Below, in pieces: positions 60,501 to 64,000 of a stretch of DNA of 64,000 bases. Positions within the stretch are counted from its first letter, which is position 1, and the number at the start of each line of letters is the position of its first letter. The stretch covers positions 25,430,489 through 25,494,488 of the forward strand of contig NC_069124.1 in NCBI RefSeq assembly GCF_026914265.1, read 5' to 3'. Below the pieces are notes generated by a model that did not search any database, had not been told where the DNA came from, and saw only the letters and a list, made by a program, of their open reading frames with translations. Position numbers and translations under genes: made by a program. This DNA comes from Mya arenaria. Its lineage: Eukaryota; Mollusca; Bivalvia; Myida; Myidae.

Positions 60501-63500
60501 ACTAACCTGACTGTTGACAACAATCCTAGCCTGGAACCATTTCCCAGTGTTCACCAGCGTAGAGACGGACAGACGAACAGTTGACCCTGAACCTACATTG
60601 GCTGCAACCTCTAGCTGACCTTTTAAGATTTGTACAGCCAGGAATTTGCTTGAAGCTTGACTTGGGTTGTACATCACCAGAGCGTTCGCTTTCTCAGTAG
60701 CGAAAACTATTTCCATACTGGAAAGTGATGTCACTGCAGGGTACTCCATGTATGATGTCTCAAAGAAGCCAATGCTTGACTTGTCACATGTCAGTCCAAA
60801 ATATCCATAGTTACATAAGCAGACATATCCTTCAGGCTGGTTTTCGCAAGTCCCATGAACACATGGACTGGTTTTACAGAAATTCTCGCCATCTTGACAC
60901 TGTTTCCCGAAATACCCATCAACACATTCACAGGTAAATCCTCCCAGAGTGTTTTGACATGTACCACCATTTTTGCAAAAGCCAGGTGATGCGCACTCAT
61001 TGATATCCTGGTCACACCTGTTACCTGTCCAAGTTTCTGGACAACTGCAGGTGGGCACATTGCCATTGGTTACACAGGTGGCTCCATTCTGGCAGTAGAT
61101 GTTGCCGCAGGGTGTGGCTTGTTGACTGCAATCAGGGCCGGTATATTCGGGTTGACACACACAATATGTGGTCAATTTGAGTGTGGGACTTGAAAATACT
61201 TGATACGGTGAATCTGCTATTTGATTGGTTCCTTGGACAGTCACATGACTAGCACACTGTCCACTGTTTTTACATTGGCTTTCTTGACAGCCACTGAAAT
61301 CTAGGCTTGCGATGTATTTTCCAATATCCTTCTCGATTCGACTTTTGCCTGATGACAGTTTCTGAACAAGTTCAGATTTCTTGAAGTATTCATCGATGCC
61401 ATATGATGCTGCAATATTCACAAGGACACCCGAGGAATGTCCGCTTAACCCAAAAATGTTTATTTTATCTTGTGGCTCAAAGACGCTTTTCAATGCTGAG
61501 AGGAAGTCAGAATACAAATGTTGAATGAAGTTTTCAGGAGTTGTATCTGCAATCTGAATAACAGTGGAATGTTCCAAAGTTGTGTTACCAAAAGTGCTGA
61601 CCTTAACAACAACATCATAGGTGACAGACTCGTGTATTCCATCAGTTGATTCAACAGATATGGTGTACTCGGGATCAGATGGAATCTGGCTCATTTTCAA
61701 ATTGCAACCATCAACGATGGAAAACATAAAGGGATTGTTTGCTCCAGCCAATGAGCATGAATACGACCCAGTTGAATCATCATCGAGGGGTCGGATATTT
61801 GCAATGGGGCCTGATGGCAGTTGGCCTTCATAAACTGACAAGTATATATCCAGATACCTTGGCTTTGGAGGACTATCATTCTCATCCAGGATTATCACCT
61901 TAAAGGTCAAGGTTGATGTTTGCCGAGGCTGACCTGAATCACTCACTACTACTGGAACAGCGAATTCAGAGTTTGCCGATTCCCGATCCAGTACTGCCTT
62001 AGTTTTAACAACACCATTGGACTCAATAGTGAAGAACTGATAAGCAATGTGGCTTCCTGGCTTGTTGCTGTAGCTATATGGTCCCTTATTGCCAGTACCA
62101 TCAAGGTCATCAGTAAACTGGGTCAAGGTTGTTACCATAGTACCAGGAGCCTGACCCTCTCTAACTGAGGCCGTAAAGTTAGTGAAGAATGGGCCATTGT
62201 CGTTAACATCTTCAATGTTGATTGAAACAGTTGCTGAGCCTAAAAATAGAAACATTAATTATTAGACTTGATACCTGGGAATATTTGACTGCATATTTGA
62301 CTGTACTCCTTCACCTGAACAATTAACTTGCGGTAGTTTTGACACTTAATTATAACATAGGATAAAATATACTGTAACATAAACTTTGTGAACCACAAGG
62401 AAATGCCATAAACAACAAAAGTAACTTAATCAAATAACAATGCATTGTATTTGGAAGGGTATTTGAACATGCAAGTCAAAAAATTAAATTATCTTACTAT
62501 GTTACTTTAATTGCTATGATACTTACCAGTTTCAGGTGGTGACCCAGTGTCCACAGCTCCAACAGTCACGTTATACACTGCCACTGTCTCCCTGTCAAGG
62601 GCAATATTCCCAGTGGTCGTAACTATCCCTGTTGATGGGCCAATCTTGAACATATTTTTGACGTTACCAGCCAGAATTGTGTATGTAAACGTCTTGTCTG
62701 CTGCATCAAAGTCTGAATCCACAGCTTGCACTTTAACCACACTTACATCGGCTCTTGTTGTATCTTCTCGGATATATGCTTGGTAAATGTTTTGCGAGAA
62801 TTTTGGTGGATCATTTGCATCTTGGACGTTTATTTGAACTTCACAGATATCAGTGTCGTTGCCTCTCACGCTGCCCCAGTTTTTGGCCAGAACTCTGAGA
62901 GTGATTTTTGGCGAAGATTCGTAATCAGGTTGTCCCGATACAAGAATATCACCGGTGCGAGGATCAACCTTGAAACCTTTAGCATTACTATCACCGATAA
63001 GGAAGTAGTTGACAATTCCATCAGGACCGGCGTCATTGTCCTCTGCCCTCACTCTACCAATGGGAGTGCTGACATCGGCAGATTCACTGACCGAGAAATA
63101 ATATACATCCTTTGTAAATCTTGGAACATATTCATTCACTCCATCAATTGCAATGTTGAGAGTCATGGTACTTTTATGACCAGGTGCATTATTCGACGCC
63201 ATAATCATGAGGGTATACTTCTCCTCAGTTTCATAATCGAGGTCACCGCTGGTTGTTACAAGACCAGTGGAAGAATCAATGAGGAACTTATTCTGGCCAT
63301 TTCCCTCGACAATTGCATACTGGATGACAGCATTCTCACCAGAGTCGGCATCAACAGCTAGTGCTTGATAAACAGACACGCCCCTTGGAGAATTTTCTTC
63401 AATAAAGACTGTATCAGAGCTTCGACCAAACACTGGGTCATTGTCATTAACATCTTGCAACTTCACAAGGTAAGTGATGGATTTGTCTTTCGGATGCAAA

Positions 63501-63897
63501 GCTTTATCCTTAGCAGTAACTGTCAGCTGGTAATCAGTCTCTACTTCATAATCCAATTCATTTTTTACCGATAAATCACCAGACGCCTTGTTCATACTGA
63601 ACAGATCATCATCATTTCCCGCAGTAATGAAAAATTCAATCTCAGCATTCAATCCGTAGTCGCTATCTTCAGCTCGGAATGTTTCAATCAACGTTCCCAC
63701 TTTCTTACTCTCCGGAATTGTTATCTGGCGAGACACAGGAGCTATAAACACAGGGGCGTGCACATTGACGTCAGTGACGACCAAGTTAACAGGAACAGTT
63801 GAGGAAAGTGGGGCGAGGCCCTTGTCTTCTGCCTTAACCACTACTTGGTATTCCTTGTTCTTGTGACCTGACAGACTGGATTTCACAGACACAATAC
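54578..63897 (-). CDS. FAT4: C-terminal part of a Fat/FAT4-type giant cadherin (5' end off the window)
   Basis: Seven exons in transcript order: 63897-62527, 62239-60507, 60153-60050, 57980-57670, 57271-57066, 56813-56696 and 56418-54578. All phases agree, giving about 1,894 codons including the stop. Order of parts: end of one cadherin repeat, five full repeats (DVNDNDPVF, DANDPPKF, DVNDNGPFF linkers) and a degenerate sixth. Then four EGF-like domains (one starting DINECASPG), LamG, EGF, LamG, a cysteine-rich EGF-like piece, a membrane span (IIIMIVFFVVLLIVIVIVFI) and a cytoplasmic tail of about 455 aa. The tail keeps Fat landmarks: ENASSIAPSDID, LTKEEVDRLNARPR, NDSFTCSEFEYEN, WDDLLNWGPKFEKLVGVF and terminal EEYV. 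Fat proteins bind Dachsous and control planar polarity and Hippo signalling. The tail argues for Drosophila Fat/FAT4 over FAT1-3. The first exon here begins in phase 1 at an AG acceptor. Confidence 0.95.
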
Positions 63898-64000
63898 CTG
63901 GAATAAGACAATAATTGATTGAACAACCTAATAGTATAATTTTATGCAAACTCTTTCCATTGAAAGTTCAATGTAAAATAAAGCTTGTTAAGATGTTGTG

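Noticed and set aside
62726-63361. 211-codon plus-strand frame
   Set aside because: It is antisense to a well-supported cadherin exon and has no domain; a shadow frame.
1-64000. LTR retroelements, Polintons or other virus-like elements
   Set aside because: No reverse transcriptase, integrase, capsid or long terminal repeat pair was recognised in any frame.

Overview
The window looks like nuclear DNA of a bivalve mollusc (inference). It is AT-rich, with intron-rich genes whose proteins align best from memory with animal orthologues, a secreted C1q-domain gene, many short TIR elements, a tRNA-derived SINE, and Helitron-like elements carrying ~145-170 bp tandem cores rich in GGTCA words, a layout familiar from bivalve genomes. 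No bacterial-type operons, viral elements or CRISPR arrays were seen.

Layout. (1) 725-774, minus: a possible first coding exon of an unidentified gene leaving the window on the left, head-to-head with (2) PGAP2, plus strand, 6 exons, 1213-11440, a GPI-anchor lipid-remodelling membrane protein. Its introns hold a 694-bp TIR transposon with perfect 10-bp target duplications and a 1.8-kb minisatellite of a 76-bp unit open in all three forward frames. (3) 11441-27720: about 16 kb without a recognisable gene, mostly repeats, including a 5-kb Helitron-like element with 33 units of 145 bp in two higher-order registers. (4) PRCP, minus strand, 9 exons, 27721-42646, a lysosomal Pro-X carboxypeptidase with a complete Ser/Asp/His triad. 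A single-exon secreted C1q gene (31693-32547) and a decayed sister copy lie antisense in its sixth intron. (5) SPCS3, plus strand, 5 exons, 42823-48203, the signal peptidase complex subunit, divergent from PRCP across 176 bp. Its second intron is a textbook U12-type AT-AC intron. (6) 48204-54577: intergenic DNA, a 34-bp minisatellite and probable UTRs. (7) 54578-63897, minus: the last seven coding exons of a Fat/FAT4-type giant cadherin, continuing beyond the right edge.

The genes are ordinary conserved animal genes and form no operon. Two divergent start-codon pairs suggest shared promoters. PGAP2 and SPCS3 act in the secretory pathway, PRCP in the lysosome, C1q outside the cell, and the Fat-like protein at the cell surface in planar polarity and Hippo signalling. 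The most unusual material is in the repeats and the introns. All exon boundaries were read by eye from splice signals, reading phase and remembered homologues; no alignment or search was run.
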